From Narthecium ossifragum (lineage: Eukaryota > Streptophyta > Magnoliopsida > Dioscoreales > Nartheciaceae): a stretch of DNA of 64,000 nucleotides. The notes beneath the pieces were generated by a model. That model was not told the DNA's origin. It saw only the letters and a program-made list of their open reading frames with translations, and searched no databases. Below, in pieces: positions 46,672 through 57,841 of the stretch (position 1 is the stretch's first letter; each line of letters opens with the position of its first letter). Position numbers and translations under genes: made by a program. The stretch is from the NCBI GenBank assembly GCA_963920575.1, contig OY986967.1:5909166-5973165 (forward strand), read 5' to 3'.

Positions 46672-48308
46672 TGTGAGGACATGTCCCTCTATTCCTGGGT
46701 CGACCGCCTGGGTCAGACCCGTGGCTCGTTGTGGACCACAAGGGCAATTTGGTAAATTACGCCTTGTCAGTTTGTTTCACACCCGCGTGTGCACACACTG
46801 ACCTTGTTTGTGTTAGTGCTTGATTAGAATGGTTATGTGGACCCGGGATCGGAAGATCCCAGCTCGGGCGCGCTGAAGCTTGCTTTTGGGCAGCTTACCG
46901 CCATTGAGCGATCGATCCCTCCTAGGAGCGATCGATCAGACTCGTGAGCGAGTCGGTGGGTTTTGAACCGTTCGGATCGATCCAAGTGTTTTGGATCGAT
47001 CCAGCCTGTCTCGGATCGATCCGACTTGGTGTGTGGGATCGATCGGGTTGGTGTTTTAGATCGATCCAGCCTGTCTCGGATCGATCCGACTGGTGTGTGG
47101 GATCGATCTGGTTGGTGTCTTGGATCGATCCCTCTTAATCTTGGATCGATCCGGGTAGAGCAATTGGGCAGTTGAGCTTGCGAGGACGGCCGTCGTGGCC
47201 GTCGTCCTCCATTGTCAAGAGAAGAGAGGACCTCTCCTTCCCTTTTTCCCCACCTTCTCTGACCTTCCCCGACCTTCCCCTTCTTTCTCCTTCTCTTCTT
47301 CCTTCTCTTCTTCTTCCTTCTTTCTTTCTTCTTCCCGCAAGCTCTGCTTGCTCTGTTTTCTTCCGGCAGCCCATCTTCTTCTCCTCCGCTCTCCCTCCTC
47401 CGGCCACCGTTTTAGGTGTTCTAAAGCTCGTTGGATCCGTGGCGACGAGAGGAAGATCCCTGAAGTGGTTTGGAACCTTGTTGGTGACTGATTAGCGGGA
47501 AATCAGCCGAGGATTAGTGCAGTTCGGTAGGTTCTTCTACCTACGAGAGTGTTTAGTGGGTTTCTCTAAATCTAGCCGTTAGATCTTGATGAAATTGTGT
47601 TGTTGGATGCATGTTGCTTAGTATAATTTCTGATATAAGTTTCATGATCCTTGGTTGAGGTTTTAGTAGGATTTATGCATGTTTAATCTCAGATTTTCCG
47701 GTTTCTGCTGTTCTTGAAGAACAGTCTGTTTGCGGCGAGTTTTTCGGCCGATACGTACATGATCTTGGGTTGTGATGGACATGAGAGTTGTAGATCTTTG
47801 AATCTACTCTCTAACCCAACTGATTTCATATTTTTCTGATTTTCCTACGATTTGTTAAGAATTTATTACTGGCGGGCTGCGTTACAGCAAGAACTTGGTA
47901 AGTTAGAGTTGGATCGAGCCGTTAATCTAGCCGTTAGATGTTTCTGGATTTTGGATATGTTGATCCTGAAATATAGATCTACTGGATTCTAAGTTGGATC
48001 TTGAATCCGACGTCGTTTGGACGACGGATCGATGGAGTCAACTAGCTGCTTGCAGAGAACATTTTGGTGTTTTGAATTTAATATTATAAGCTCGGATTAT
48101 AATATTATATTTTTACTATTCATCGAAGTTTTCGGGGTTGCTTCCCGTTTCAGGAGTCCGTGGTTGACGGTCGTGGTACCGGCGTAATGCCGGGACCCGC
48201 TGCGGATCGGCTGGCAGCGGTTGGTACTACCACTGCAGCGATCCGGTTGGACTTGTATGTTGCCTTGACATACTGTTGCATGCCTATTTCCTCTTGCTTG
48301 TGTATGTG
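46672..48308 (+). repeat. 5' LTR of T2, 3' part deleted
   Basis: It matches the first 1.64 kb of the 3' LTR at 52409. At 48309 a solo LTR interrupts it. After that insert only about 15 bases remain before degraded interior, so about 0.95 kb of LTR, the primer-binding site and most of gag were deleted. Pyrimidine-rich tract at 47225-47400. Confidence 0.85.
46905..47160 (+). promoter_or_regulatory. ATCGAT-centred palindrome array in T2 5' LTR
   Basis: At least nine GATCGATC-type sites lie in about 250 bp, including TCGGATCGATCCGA (47011-47024). They are arranged as a repeated block of about 65 bp (CAGCCTGTCTCGGATCG.. and GTGTGGGATCGATC..). The 3' LTR has the same array at 52640-52915. Confidence 0.55.
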
Positions 48309-49909
48309 TGATGAGTGCATGAAAGTGCACTCTAAATAGCCTTATAACCATCTCAATTGCTAGATTATTATCTTTAACCAACATCTTTATTCCTATTTTT
48401 ATATCTATATGTTGCTTCACATGGTTGTTTGGAAAATGCAGGAAAAAGGAGAAAAGAAGCTGAAAAGAGTGCATGGATCAACTTTAAAGATTAATCTGTA
48501 CCTGCTCATGAAGAATCAGATTATGTGCCATATATGGTTGGAAAGCTCTTGAAGTCTAGATTCTGGAGAATTTTACGGTTCGTGATTCCGAGTTTCCTAG
48601 AGGAAGTTACGGCAATTTTAGTACCGATGGCACAGTCTGAATGGCAGCACAGTAAATAAGCTGGAAGTCCGAGCGATCCTCCGATCGATCGGACTACGCA
48701 GAAACGTGACAGAACCTATTTTTTTTGGCTGAACGAAGTCCGATCGATCTCTCCATCCCTCCAAAGGGGTCCGATCGATCCAACACCAATGGTCCGATCG
48801 ATCGGACTCGGGAAAAGCCAAAAACAGCTGATTTTTACTCAACCGATCGATCCAACACTCATAGTCCGATCGATCGGACTTGGGAATTAAAGCTTGACAG
48901 AACGTATGTTTTTTAGAGGAGTAGAGTTCGATCGATCCGTCCATCGATCGGACTCGGGCGTAAATAGAAGTTGGAGATTTCAATGAGTCCGATCGATCCA
49001 ACATCCCGAGGAGGATCGATCGGACGTTCCCAGTGAATTAAATCAACGGTTTTGATTTAACCCGAGTTTAGGCCTATAAATAGGATACTTAGGGTTATCA
49101 AAAAGGGACTTTTGGAGGACTTTTTGGCAGCGTTTGGAGGCGAGGAGAAGGGTTCCAGGCTTGGTTTTCTTTTCTTATTTCTTCTTTATTTCTCCATTAG
49201 TTTTGTTGCCCTCATGGTGAACATGAGTGGCTAGTTTCTTTTCTAAGGTACCGATGTAGCCCTAACTGAATCATTCTATGTTATTGGATCATATTTATTT
49301 TATCAGTTTATTTTCCTTGTTTCATTCATTATTATAACTGAGATCTTAAATACCTTCATCTAGCCAATAAAAGTATTATAGATTGTTTTATGTGAGATTG
49401 GGCGAGGGTTCATTCCCTAATCTTGCAGGATCTATGAATGAATGAGTTTATGTCGAGGCCGGGTTCAAGCTAAGAGTATTCTTGGTTCATAATTGTTCTT
49501 CAGAGCTTAATGGATTCTTGATTAACACTTAGTTATGGGTTCATTAGCTAGGGTTAATTGAGGGTACTTGGTGAAGACCGCGGCCGAACGGATCATCATA
49601 CCGGAAGAACGAGCCCTTGGAATTAAACTGAGATCTTTATTGATTCAATGCATAGAATGAGGATGTTATGGTGAAATCGGAACCTTAGTATCCATCCATC
49701 ATATTTTCATCGTTTTCTTATTTCGTTATTAGGTCATCTATTTTCGAGACTTCATATTTCTTCTTTTCTCTTCCATATTTTCTTTCTTTTCTGTTCTTTA
49801 GCATTTTACTCTATTAATCTCTACAAATCTCTGTGGGTACGATACTCGTCTTGCTACTATACTGATTGCACGGATTCGTATACTTGCGAGATATAAAATT
49901 TATTCATCA
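48309..49909 (+). mobile_element. Athila solo LTR (1601 bp) inside T2 LTR
   Basis: It starts TGATGAGTGCATGAAAGTGC and ends ATTCATCA. The exact duplication ATGTG is at 48304-48308 and 49910-49914. TATA box CCTATAAATAGG near 49073. Palindrome AGTCCGATCGATCGGACT at 48863-48880. Its 3' third diverges from element B. Confidence 0.9.
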
Positions 49910-50097
49910 ATGTGCATTCGCCCAGGTGTGTTACCTCAGAGTGTGTTCCGGTTCTCATTGTGGATGGTTCCCTCCATACATGCATGGGCGTCAGGAAGCT
50001 AGTCAGTGTTGCAGCACAAAGTATGCGCCCGCTGCAGTGTAACTATGATGTGTTAGCAGTTGAGAGACTCGTCGACCCCTTCAGAGTTTGACCTTCG

Positions 50098-51510
50098 CAT
50101 CAACTACCCCAACTGAGGATTCGGGATCGCGACATCCCGGAGGCAGCCTTCAGAATGAGGTACGGACTATACGAGTTCACAGTGATGCCGTTTAGTCTGA
50201 CAAACGCACCAGCAACTTTCACAGATCTGATGTAGGGGATCTTCAGGCCGTATCCTGATCAGTTGCAGTAGCGTTCATCGACAACATCCTTTTTACTGGC
50301 GCGTTGAGGATGAGCACCAGTGATATTTGGCTTTTACATCGCAGCTGCCGAGGGTGTATCGGCGTTATTTGGCTCCCAACGCGAGATCTTGGCCTTCAGA
50401 GGCGGGTTTCGACGGACGGGCAGTCTCAGCAGCAGGCAGATCAATTGATTCAGCCGGACTCGACACAGATGTGCGATAGCAGAGGTTGAAGACGGTGTTC
50501 AAGATTCAGTAGAGGCATCTCCAAGACTGTGGGACCGTTGACTAGAGTGACCAGGAGACCGGAGCTTTTGCCTTAAAGTCACTGAGTTAGTGCCTTTAAG
50601 GGTGATAGCCATCAACAGTGGTTAAAGAGGCTAGAGCAGATTTGGTGGATTTGTCAGCTCATCAGAGACAAACAATCAGTTGGATCAGGTTTCAAGGATC
50701 AGATTCCATATGACCTCCCCTTCGGTGTTTGCAGCATCCCAGCTCTCCCGGCCAGAGAGATATAGATCCAGGGTATATATCCGAAGCTCGTGGAGATCCG
50801 TGTTGGGGTTGGTACCGAGCACATGATAGAGGGTTGGACAGGGTCAGCAGATGGCAGGTCGTGCTTAGGTAGCAGTGTTGCAGATTCGGCAGACCCATTA
50901 CAGCCGTTCCAGTGTCAGAGACGTAGCGTAAGCACACCATAGCGAACGTCATCACCAGATTGCAGGAGGCTGCTAGGTAGAGTACGTCCCACTGCTAGAG
51001 TTTTCCTTTTCCAGCAGCCATCAGTCCAGATGGGTGCAGTGCCATTCTAGGTGTAGCACGGCAGTTCGTGCAGTTCATCCGATTGCCCAACCGACGTTGT
51101 TGAGGCACCATCCACCATCCCAGATGTCGTCAGACAGTCCTCAGGGAGATCAGCACAGAGCAGACGAGAGAGCTACTCAGGTCAGAGGCGATGATCTTTG
51201 GAGTTCTCAGTTCCTGATAGGGTGTTCCTGAAGGTTCCTCGGTGTAGAGGATCAGCCAGAGTTGGCAGAGAGCAGAGACCAGACGAGGTGGAGGCCGAGG
51301 CAACCCTACCCCGAGAGTCTGCACCAGGACCATGACGGCGTGGAGCGACGACGGCATCGAGCCTATAGAGTTTCCTGACGGCTTTAGCTGACAGTTGATA
51401 ATACCCCAGAGGTGGAGTAGCAGATCCAGAGTTACACGAGGACATCCTACGTGAGGTTCACTCCTCTCCTGTTGCAGCTCATTCAGGAGGCATGGAGATA
51501 AATCATGGAT
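50098..51510 (+). pseudogene. pol: Degraded pol of T2: RT, RNase H and integrase remnants
   Basis: Short pieces in the right order: RT ([33 protein letters not shown]) at 50100-50235 followed by a TAG; a shifted piece near 50520 resembling SKxxGPLTR of the RT/RNase H link; and DILREVHSSPVAAHSGGMEI of the integrase zinc region with MDFVV at 51440-51520. Between them I see no readable frame. Multiple deletions and frameshifts. Confidence 0.7.
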
Positions 51511-51538
51511 TTCGTCGTTAGCTTGGTTGGCACCAGAT

Positions 51539-51746
51539 ACAAAGGTTAGGTGCAGAGATCAGATACAGAGATTAGATGCAGAGATCAGATACAGAGGTTA
51601 GGTGCAGAGATCAGATACAGAGATTAGATGCAGAGATCAGATACAGAGGTTAGGTGCAGAGATCAGATACAGAGATTAGATGCAGAGATCAGATACAGAG
51701 ATTAGATGCAGAGACCAGATCCAGAGACCAGATGCAGAGGTCAGGT
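51539..51746 (+). repeat. 26-bp minisatellite in T2 pol
   Basis: Unit AGAGATTAGATGCAGAGATC plus AGATAC, about eight copies. Two variants, AGATTAGATGC and AGGTTAGGTGC, largely alternate, giving a 52-bp higher-order unit. It sits where the integrase core should be. Confidence 0.9.
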
Positions 51747-51767
51747 CAGCACATATGAGATGAGTAT

Positions 51768-52334
51768 GTGTGCCACATAGCAGTTCACTTGTCAGAGAGG
51801 TTCGTACAGATCAGGCAGAGGCTTATGACGGCTCAGAGCCGGCGGAAGAGTTATGCAGATCAGAGGCGACGACCGTTAGAGTTTGCAGTCGGCGACAGAG
51901 TGTTCATGCGAGCATCGCCGTACAGAGGGTCCGTCAGGTTTGGCAGAGGTTGTAAGTTGGCGCCGAGGTTTGTCGGGCCGTTTGAGATCCTAGAGAGGGT
52001 CGGCGAGGTAGCTTACAGCTTGGATCTTCCTCAGCACATGTCAGCTGTGCATCCGACGTTCCATGTGTCGATGCTGAGGAAGTATCACCCAGATCCATCT
52101 CATGTCATCAGGGTGGATGACATCAAGCTTGAGGCAAACGCGACGTTCGTCGAGCAGCCAGTTCGAGTACTTGACCGGAGGGATCAGGTCTTGCGGGGCA
52201 AGACGATTCCCTTGGTCAAGGTATTGTGGAGGCACAGAGGCACCGAGGAGATGACATGGGAGCGCGAGGCGCGCATGCAGCAGGAGTTTCCACAGTTGTT
52301 TTCATCTCGAGGTACCTCTTGTCCTGTCTTCTAG
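51768..52334 (+). pseudogene. pol: T2 integrase C-terminus and chromodomain, still open
   Basis: A 188-codon frame without stops carries the integrase end (RRRPLEFAVGDRVFMRASPY, RFVGPFEILERVGEVAY, HPTFHVSMLRKYHPD) and the chromodomain (LVKVLWRHRGTEEMTWERE), ending SRGTSCPVF. It is about 85-90 percent identical by eye to T1 and lacks the TGA that T1 has at 5577. The upstream catalytic part is lost, so it is a fragment, perhaps open only by chance. Confidence 0.88.
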
Positions 52335-52408
52335 TGTAACTGTTTTTCTGTTTTCGAGCCCTACCTTTATCGAATCTCGGGACGAGATTTCCTTTAAGGG
52401 TGTTAGGA

Positions 52409-55023
52409 TGTGAGGACATGTCCCTCTATTTCTGGGTCGACCGCCTGGGTCGGTCCCATAGCTCGTTGTGGACCACAAGGGCAATTTGGTAAATTGCGCC
52501 TTGTCGGTTTGTTTCACACCCGCGTGTGTACACACTGACCTTGTTTGTGTTAGTGCTTGATTAGAATGGTTAGGTGGACCCGGGATCGGAAGATCCCAGC
52601 TCGGGCGCGCTGAAGCTTGCTTTTGGGCAGCTTACGGCCCTTGAGCGATCAATCCCTCCTAGGAGCGATCGATCAGACTCGTGAGCGAGTCAGTGGGTTT
52701 TTAAACCATTCAGATCGATCCAAGCGTTTTGGATCGATCCAACCTGTCTCGGATCGATCCGACTTGGTGTGTGGGATCGATCGGGTTGGTGTTTTAGATC
52801 GATCCAGCCTGTCTCGGATCGATCCGACTTGGTGTGTGGGATCGATCGGGTTGGTGTCTTGGATCGATCCCTCTACTTGGATCGATCCCTCTTAGCCTTG
52901 GATCGATCCGAGTAGAGCAATTGGGTAGTTGAGCTTGCGAGGACGGCCGTCGTGGCCGTCATCCTCCATTGTCAGGAGAAGAGAGGTCCTCTCCTTCCCT
53001 TTTTCCCCACCTTCCCCGACCTTCCCCTTCTTTCTCCTTCTCTTCTTCCTTCTCTTCTTCTTCCTTTTTTCTTTCTTCTTCCCGCAAGCTCTGCTTGCTC
53101 TGTTTAATTCCGGCAGCCCATCTTCTTCTCCTCCGTTCTCCCTCCGACGACCACCGTTTTGGGTGTTCTAAAGCTCGTTGGATCCATGGCGACGAGAGGA
53201 AGATCCCTGAAGTGGTTTGGAACCTTGTTGGTGACTGATTAGCGGGGAATCAGCCGAGGATTAGCGCAGTTCGGTAGGTTCTTCTACCTACAAGAGTGTT
53301 TAGTTGGTTTCTCTAAATCTAGCCGTTAGATCTTGATGAAATGGTGTTGTTGGATGCATGTTGCTTATTATAATTTCTGATATAAGTTTCATGATCCTTG
53401 GTTGAGGTTTTAGTAGGATTTATGCATGTTTAATCTCGGATTTTCCGGTTTCTGCTGTTCTTGAAGAACAGTCGGCTTGCGGCGAGTTTTTCGGCCGGTA
53501 CGTACATGATCTTGGGTTGTGATGAACATGAGAGTTGTAGATCTTTGAATCTACTCTCTAACCCAACTGATTTCATATTTTTTTGATTTTCCTACGATTT
53601 GTTATGAATTTATTACTGGCGGGCTGCGTTACAACAAGAACTTGGTAAGTTAGAGTTGGATCGATCGGACTTGCGAGTCCGATCGATCGGACTATACTTG
53701 GTAAGTTAGTTTGATTAGCGGTTTTGATTAGTGTTTTTCCATTAATCTAGTCGTTGGATGTTTCTGGATTTTGGATATGTTGATCCTGGAATATAGATCT
53801 ACTGGATTTTAAGTTGGATCTTGAATCCGACGTCGTTTAGACGATGGATCGACGGAGTCAACTAGCTGCTTGTAGAGAACATTTTGGTGTTTTGAATATA
53901 ATATTATAAGCTCGGATTATAATATTATATTTTTACTGTTCATCAAAGTTTTCGGGGTTGCTTCCCGTTTCAGGAGTCCGCGGTTGACGGTCGTGGTACC
54001 GTCGTAATGCCGGAACCCGCTGCGGATCGACTGGCAGCGGTTGGTAGTACCGCTGCAGCGATCCGGTTGGACTTGTATGTTGCCTTGACATTCTATTGCA
54101 TGCCTATTTCCTCTTGCTTGTGTATGTTCATAGCATGCATTCTCTGTTGTGCATTAGTTGCATGGTTAGGGCGTGGGTGATTTGTGAATCGCCGTCCCGA
54201 GGCTGGAAGCTCGGATTTAGCCCTAGGACCGGGGTTGGGAAGTTAGAACTCGGTTCGAATTGTGGTGTCCGGTCAAACTTGATGATAGGCTTAGATGACT
54301 GGTACACATGTTGCTTGATGCTTATAGAGGTCGTGTCGGCCTTGAGTCGGATGCTGAGGGGTAGCCCGTGTTCCACTGTGTTGACCCTTGAGTAGAGAGG
54401 TTGACTACTTAGCGGTGCTATTTCCCGCCTGCAGTGTCGTTCCCTGCTTGTGGGCCAGCAGTGTTGTTTCCTGCTACTGAGTGTGACCAGACATGTGATC
54501 AGCTCGGCTGGAAGACCATGGTCGTGGGCCTCAAGGACACGTGGTGGGGTTTTGGGGCCCCTGTGTACATCGAGGTCTTACTTGAGGGCGACACTGTTGC
54601 GTTCCCCCTTCCTTCTGTATGACGTAGTGTAGAACCCTACTGAGCTTTATGCTCACTCCTACCCGGGCTGCGTTTTGCAGGTGCAGGCGCCAGCTCTTCT
54701 TCAGTAGCCCCTACCAGGCAGGTGTTTGGTGGCGCGGCGGCGTCTGGCGGGGTCTAAGGATTGGTGATCACTTTCTACACTTTTGTTATAGTTAGTCTCC
54801 TACGGGAGTATGATGTATAAACTGTTATAACCCCCTTTGAGGTTTTTGAATATTATATTATATCTTTTGAGGTTTGAAATTATTGTATTATTTAGGGGTG
54901 CTTATGAACTGTTTAATGAAACCAGTAAGTTAGAGGGAACCTCTCGTCTTTATTTCCGCATTTAGTTAGGTTTCGGTTCGCGACGCCCGGCCCGGTTGGG
55001 CTTCCGCGGGTCGGGGCGAGACA
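52409..55023 (+). repeat. 3' LTR of T2 (2615 bp)
   Basis: TGTGAGGACATG to GGGCGAGACA. Palindrome array 52640-52915, pyrimidine-rich tract 53000-53150, an inserted GGACTTGCGAGTCCGATCGA-type palindrome near 53665, and the AATATAATATTATA block near 53898. Confidence 0.9.
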
Positions 55024-55184
55024 TGTTTTGTCACGTTTTAAACTATATGGGGTAAATTTACATATTGTCAAACTAGAAGGGAGTAAAATGTTATTATCCC
55101 AACATTAAATGATAAAATATATGTTTCATATTAATTTCCCCTTTAATTGGAAGCCTTAAATTTTATATTCGAAATTTTTTAGTA

Positions 55185-55675
55185 CTGGCGGTCGATGCAT
55201 GGATCGATTGCGAGAATGCGACAGTCGATCCATGGATCGACCGCAGGGTTGCACAGTGGATGCACCAAACTTGCCCAAATGATATGTTTGCTCACAGTCG
55301 ATCTAGACATCGACCCTGGGAAGCTCTTTTCTTGATAGAGCCTCACAGTCGATGCGGCGGTCAATGCACGGATCGACCATGGAGTTTGTTTGTGATTTAT
55401 ATACTTTGGCTAAGTGTTTGCTTGGAGGGGAATTGTATTTAATTATTGTAGGCACACGGATGATCTGGCGGTCGATGCGTGGATCGATTGCGGACAATGT
55501 TGACTCAAGTGAAGAAGCGACGGTCGATCAGAGCATCGACCCTGAGAAGCATTTTTCACAACAGAGGCTCACGGTCGATCTGACGGTCGATGGATGGATC
55601 GACCGCTGCTCAAGAAGGCTGAGTTTTGAACCTGGTGGTTGATGTGGCGAACGATGCATGGATCGACCACCAGCA
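55185..55675 (+). promoter_or_regulatory. TCGATCCATGGATCGA palindromes in the SIRE-like LTR
   Basis: GTCGATCCATGGATCGAC (55224-55241) is a perfect 18-bp palindrome. Related GTCGATG(C/G)ATGGATCGA(C/T) sites recur about every 100 bp, upstream of the probable TATA (GATATAAGTAG near 55752). Confidence 0.5.
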
Positions 55676-56200
55676 ACACGTAGAGTAAAAAAACTAGCCG
55701 TTGGAGAATTCTAGGGAGCCGTTGGAGCTGATTTTTGAGCTGGTTGAAGGTCAGATATAAGTAGTTTTCTTGTGTAAACTTGCTACAACCATTATTGATA
55801 TTTCTGAGATCATTTGTGGAAGTTTTAGAAAAAAAAATTTACTCATTTATCTTGAGTTACAACATTTGTATACCTTCTTCGAGTGTGAAGAAGTATTTTA
55901 TGAGACATCCAACAGCTGTTGGGAGTGATTGTAAGGTTACCAAGCACCCGAAATATTGGAGAAAAAGCTTGTAAGGATTTGTAAGTAGTGGAACCTCAAG
56001 AAGGACCTTGAGAGAAGTGGACGTAGACCAAGAGTTGGGTCGAACCGCTATAAAATCGGTGCAATCTCTCTAACTTCTCTTTCATATATTCTTGCTTGTT
56101 GCTTTACATTTATTTCATATCATTTACAAGTATTTAAGGTGTTAGACCTCTCCTATCTTATTTTTCTATTTATCGAGTTTTTCGACTAGAGTCCAATTCA

Positions 56201-56217
56201 CCCCCCCCCCCCCCCCC
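56201..56217 (+). repeat. (C)17 run near the SIRE-like LTR end
   Basis: It expands the AATTCACCCCCC motif that usually has about seven C in SIRE/Angela LTRs. Confidence 0.9.
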
Positions 56218-56235
56218 TCTTGGACTTTGAATGCC

Positions 56236-56590
56236 ATCAAGCTTAAATGCCTCACCCTTTCCTAAAGGGTGACCTCATCTTGTAAGGTCTGTATATCCTT
56301 GTGATTCACCTACATTATCAAAATTCCTTGTTTTCCTATTGAATCGTGTTTCCACACTTTCGTCTAGGTTCCTAGAGCAAAAGGTTAAGCCTTCCTCATC
56401 TATGTATCCTTCCACAATAGAACCCTAGGGACAACTCCTATTTTGCACATAGGATTTTAAGATGAGCAGATACATGCAAAGACTATGTATAAGGCAAAGA
56501 ACATGTATTCAATATGAACTGAACCAAATATTTACCATTACGTACCTCTCAATTGGATACATCCAACGAAACTGCATGGGTCCTCTCAAT
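56236..56590 (-). pseudogene. CACTA TNP2 exon, DUF4218 region
   Basis: The minus strand reads GPMQFRWMYPIERYV (about 56570-56525), an inferred intron, then IDEEGLTFCSRNLDESVE and TRFNRKTRNFDN (56405-56310). These are the conserved boxes of DUF4218 in TNP2. It lies immediately upstream, in gene order, of the DUF4216 piece at 44250-45018; the SIRE-like LTR separates them. The N-terminal TNP2 catalytic region is not found, so it was deleted or replaced by the TRIM to its right. Confidence 0.8.
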
Positions 56591-56591
56591 T

Positions 56592-56940
56592 GGTTCGCCT
56601 GGAGGGCATGTGGTCGAATCAGGTAACCGAGTAAGGAACCCCACGTAGATAATAAGTATATTAGTAACATTTATTAGATACAACGTGTTTTAAAGCCGTG
56701 ATGGCAGTGATCCGTTAGAAAACTCCAAAGTTAAGTGTGCTTACCTTGGAGCGTTCCTGGATGGGTGACCTACTGATAAGTTTTCCCAGATTTCTGACGG
56801 AGCCCACAAGCACTGGGCGGCCCGGACGGCAGGCCCGTTACAGATGGTATCGGAGCAGGCTCTAGGTCTGTTAGCCGGATTGGACGGAGCCCGTAGGCTC
56901 TGGGCGGCCCCGGACGATGGGGACCATTACACACACGGAG
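56592..56940 (+). mobile_element. Cassandra-like TRIM, copy 2, with primer-binding site
   Basis: It matches 24200-24430 from TTCGCCT..GGGCAT through TTTTAAAGCCGTGATGGCAG. The 5S-like block is AAAGTTAAGTGTGCTTACC (A-box-like) and GGATGGGTGACCTACTGATA (C-box-like). The LTR ends CCCGTTACA at 56842 and TGGTATCGGAGC (56845-56856) is one base from the tRNA-Met site. A second, partial LTR end (GGACGGAGCCC..GGGACCATTACA) follows within 90 bp. Confidence 0.65.
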
Positions 56941-57480
56941 ATGGGTTTCGCGTGCGAGATGTGGCTGGGTTTTGGGATTGGCGCGTGTTTTTTTTTATTT
57001 TACTTTTTATCTCCACCAGCACTCACTGATCATAATAAAGTTATGTATAGGCTCATGCGTGCATGAGCTCGACTATGATTTCAATAAGCACGGGCTCCAT
57101 TTGGGGATCTTTTCTCCATCTTCCCTCCCCTCCTCGGACCACAAGAGAGTGGTTAGAGAGAGATTATGATTTCTCCTCCAATTCTTTTGATTTAGGGATT
57201 TAGAGAGAGGACTTCATGGAGAAAATGGATCAAGCTACTTAGTAGCGAGTAGGATTTGTTGAGGAATCGACCCATACTCCCATTAACAACTTATAAGCTA
57301 GTAGGATTCGGTTTATTGTATTTTGATATGATTTAACCACTTTAGTGATAGGTGCTTTGGTCGCGTCAAAAGTGCCCTCGAAAATCCCCGTCAGAGCGTT
57401 GCCCCGGACCACGACAACTCTATGTAGTGTGCATGTTATAATCGAGTCAGCGACAAAATCCAAGGTATTCCATTGCACAA
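56941..57480. other. Unassigned stretch in the CACTA 5' region
   Basis: No known domain. A minus-strand frame of 79 codons (57239-57478) resembles nothing I recognise. The sequence lies where TNP2 N-terminal coding would be expected. Confidence 0.35.
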
Positions 57481-57841
57481 CACCACCATCGTTGCAAAAA
57501 GGTTTGAACAGTTAAACCGATTATACTGAACATCCATTAGTGGTAATGTGCACCGTTTTACAAACTTAAATTGGCATTTACAATTTTGTCGTAGAAAAAG
57601 TTTACCTCAAAACATATCACATTGCAGCACTTAGCAAACTGTTGCTGCTTAACCATTGCAATAAACCGTTTTCCTGCCATGATTAGAAAACTGCTGCACG
57701 TCAACTGCTGCTATAAGTAAAACTAATAGCGACAGTTTACATAACCACTGCAAAAAAATTATCTTTTGCAACAATTGTCAAAACCGTCATCTTTTAAGTA
57801 CCACATTGCAGCGGTTATGCGAAACGCTGCAAATAAATCGC
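57481..57841. repeat. CACTA subterminal repeats, right, part 1
   Basis: ACCGTTGC, GCAGCGGTT and AAACTGCTGC motifs recur in both orientations. They continue at 59461 beyond the solo LTR. Confidence 0.75.

Larger units (their letters stand above)
46672..55023 (+). mobile_element. Ty3/gypsy Tekay-like element T2, degenerate
   Basis: A partial 5' LTR (46672-48308), remnants of pol, and a full 3' LTR (52409-55023). The flanks CATTT (46667-46671) and TGTTT (55024-55028) differ at two positions. The opposite Mutator repeat has CGTTT at this place, so both differences fit single CpG transitions from CGTTT. Its LTR is related to but distinct from T1. Confidence 0.88.
45062..55100 (-). mobile_element. 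Pack-MULE with FAD2 and LRK10-like kinase fragments
   Basis: The left end GGGTTAATAACATTTTACTCCC mirrors the right end (55079-55100), and the exact 9-bp duplication AACATTAAA flanks it (45053-45061, 55101-55109). The inverted repeats extend over about 180 bp. Without the Tekay insertion (46672-55023) it is about 1.7 kb. It has no transposase. The interior holds two host gene fragments in the same minus-strand orientation, as in Pack-MULEs, which are known to capture gene pieces. Confidence 0.93.
45019..56230 (+). mobile_element. SIRE/Angela-like copia solo LTR, split by a Pack-MULE
   Basis: The LTR start TGTTGATAATAACCTTGTTT is at 45019-45061 and the remainder at 55110-56230, about 1.16 kb in total. 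The target duplication ATGCC flanks it (45014-45018, 56231-56235). The end, AATTCACCCCCC..CTCTTGGACTT, is typical of plant SIRE/Angela LTRs. The Mutator element at 45062-55100 sits 43 bp from its start. No primer-binding site follows. Confidence 0.82.

Noticed and set aside
51539..51746. Possible CRISPR-like array (regular 26-bp repeats)
   Set aside because: There are no unique spacers. It is a tandem minisatellite inside a retrotransposon remnant in a plant genome.
1268..56856. tRNA genes at the TGGTATC(A/G)GAGC and TGGCGCCGTTGCC sites
   Set aside because: These are primer-binding sites beside LTR ends. No cloverleaf surrounds them.
57239..57478. 79-codon minus-strand frame as a CACTA transposase exon
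   Set aside because: No residue pattern of TNP2 or any other known family is recognisable. Left as unassigned.
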